A stretch of 7,739 nt of DNA from contig DAOWOC010000037.1 in assembly GCA_030642225.1 (NCBI GenBank), forward strand, positions 1 to 7,739, read 5' to 3'. The DNA comes from Deltaproteobacteria bacterium. Its GTDB lineage: Bacteria; Desulfobacterota; DAOWOC01. Both the position numbers and the translations under genes were made by a program. The notes beneath the pieces were generated by a model, which saw nothing but the letters and a program-made list of their open reading frames with translations, searched no databases and was not told the DNA's origin. Below, in pieces: positions 6,528 to 7,739 of the stretch (positions are counted from its first letter, which is position 1; each line of letters opens with the position of its first letter).

Positions 6528-7739
6528 ATGGATAAACTAATTATTGAAGGCAATGTCCCATTGAATGGAGATGTGGTTATAAGCGGGGCAAAAAATGCCG
6601 CCCTTCCGATTATGGCGGCAGCGCTGCTTACAGCGTCTCCATGTCATATTGATAATATCCCGGGTCTGAGAGATATAGACACCATGGTAAATCTTCTCAA
6701 AGGCATGGGAGGGGTAATCACTGCAAATAAAAACGGGCTGACTATTGATACAAACAATCTTTCAAGCATGGAAGCGCCTTATGAAATGGTAAAGACAATG
6801 CGCGCATCAGTGCTTGTGCTTGGTCCATTAATAGCAAGATGGGGCAAAGCAGCGGTTTCTCTCCCGGGTGGGTGCGCTATTGGCGCTCGGCCTATTGATC
6901 TTCATTTAAATGGCCTAAAAAAGATGGGCGCAAAGATCGAATTAAAAGGCGGCTATGTTTATGCCTTTGCAAAACGCCTTAAAGGGTGTCATCTATACCT
7001 TGATATGATTACTGTAACCGGCACAGAAAATTTAATGATGGCCGCCACGCTTGCTAAAGGACAAACCATCATTGAAAATGCGGCAAAAGAGCCCGAAGTC
7101 CCTGACCTTGCAAATATGCTCAATTCAATGGGAGCAAAGATAAGCGGGGCAGGCACTAATATAATCACCATTAATGGTGTTGATGAACTCAAATCAACAT
7201 CTTACGCTGTTATGCCTGACAGGATTGAGGCAGCCACATATATTGCCGCTGCAGCAATGACAAAAGGCAGCGTTAATATAATCGAATCGCCCTTACACGA
7301 GATGGAGGGTATCCTGCATAAATTTAAAGAGGCTGGAACATCAATCAATATTGACAAAAACAGACTTTGTATTGCACCCTCCCCTTTTATCATAAATACA
7401 AATATTAAAACATTGCCTTATCCAGGATTTCCAACAGACATGCAGGCACAGTTTATGGCTATGATGTGTCTTGCAAAAGGGACTTCAATAATAACGGAAT
7501 CCATATTTGAAAACCGTTTCATGCATATAAGCGAACTTAAAAGAATGGGGGCGGATATAGAGGTCAGAGGCAATACTGCTATTGTCAAAGGTGTTGAAAG
7601 GCTTTCAGGTGCGCCGGTAATGGCAACAGACCTGCGGGCAAGCGCAAGCCTTGTACTGGCTGGATTAGCGGCAGAAGGGACAACATCTATTTCACGTGTT
7701 TATCATCTGGACAGGGGATATGAGCGAATGGAAAAAAAG
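6528..7739 (+). CDS. murA: UDP-N-acetylglucosamine 1-carboxyvinyltransferase, 3' end outside the window
   Basis: An open frame of 404 codons runs off the right edge with no stop; full MurA is about 417-420 residues, so only the last 15 or so are missing. The enzyme moves enolpyruvate from phosphoenolpyruvate to UDP-GlcNAc, the first committed step of peptidoglycan synthesis. Key residues are in place: Lys22 and Asn23 (SGAKNAALP), Arg92 (KTMRAS), Cys116 in [11 protein letters not shown] (112-122) with Arg121, Asp304 (FPTDMQAQF) and Arg370 ([13 protein letters not shown]). Cys116 corresponds to E. coli Cys115, the residue alkylated by fosfomycin; its presence predicts a target that the drug can bind, unlike the Asp variant in mycobacteria. 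The visible end reads [13 protein letters not shown], as expected near the C-terminus. The ATG has AAAAGG (6516-6521) six bases before it and follows prmC by 22 bp, so it is probably the fifth gene of the operon. Confidence 0.97.
   Translation, partial: MDKLIIEGNVPLNGDVVISGAKNAALPIMAAALLTASPCHIDNIPGLRDIDTMVNLLKGMGGVITANKNGLTIDTNNLSSMEAPYEMVKTMRASVLVLGPLIARWGKAAVSLPGGCAIGARPIDLHLNGLKKMGAKIELKGGYVYAFAKRLKGCHLYLDMITVTGTENLMMAATLAKGQTIIENAAKEPEVPDLANMLNSMGAKISGAGTNIITINGVDELKSTSYAVMPDRIEAATYIAAAAMTKGSVNIIESPLHEMEGILHKFKEAGTSINIDKNRLCIAPSPFIINTNIKTLPYPGFPTDMQAQFMAMMCLAKGTSIITESIFENRFMHISELKRMGADIEVRGNTAIVKGVERLSGAPVMATDLRASASLVLAGLAAEGTTSISRVYHLDRGYERMEKK

Noticed and set aside
1..7739. CRISPR array, tRNA or rRNA genes
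   Set aside because: No regularly spaced repeats, tRNA cloverleaf or rRNA-like stretches were seen on either strand.

Overview
The window looks like a chromosomal segment of an AT-rich Gram-negative bacterium, most likely a member of the Desulfobacterota (former Deltaproteobacteria). This rests on the gene order rpmE, DUF1385 gene, prfA, prmC, murA, which I recall from that group, on a DUF362 protein with a cysteine-rich tail, and on protein sequence flavour. It is an inference; no 16S rRNA or other decisive marker is present.

Positions 1-389 hold no intact gene. They contain a perfect 19-bp inverted repeat (7-57), a decayed remnant of an IS200/IS605-type TnpA transposase on the minus strand (about 91-289), and an AT-only hairpin (312-346) that overlaps a possible promoter. 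Positions 390-1616 encode a DUF362 protein whose C-terminal tail carries five cysteines, probably for an iron-sulfur cluster. A 195-bp gap with a weak promoter candidate leads to an M18 aminopeptidase (1812-3230). Every intact gene is on the plus strand.

From 3248 on, a good sigma-70-like promoter (TTGAAA, 17 bp, TATATT) drives a tight gene string: rpmE (ribosomal protein L31), a DUF1385 membrane protein, prfA (release factor 1), prmC (the methyltransferase that modifies the release-factor GGQ glutamine) and murA (first committed step of peptidoglycan synthesis). The gaps are 29, 21, 4 and 22 bp, which suggests one operon. The window ends inside murA, probably about 15 codons before its stop.

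Functionally, prfA and prmC are a matched enzyme-substrate pair, rpmE adds a ribosome part, and murA begins cell-wall synthesis. This is mostly ordinary housekeeping DNA. I see no convincing new multi-gene system. The less ordinary parts are the left edge (transposon wreckage next to a perfect palindrome) and the tail of the DUF362 protein.
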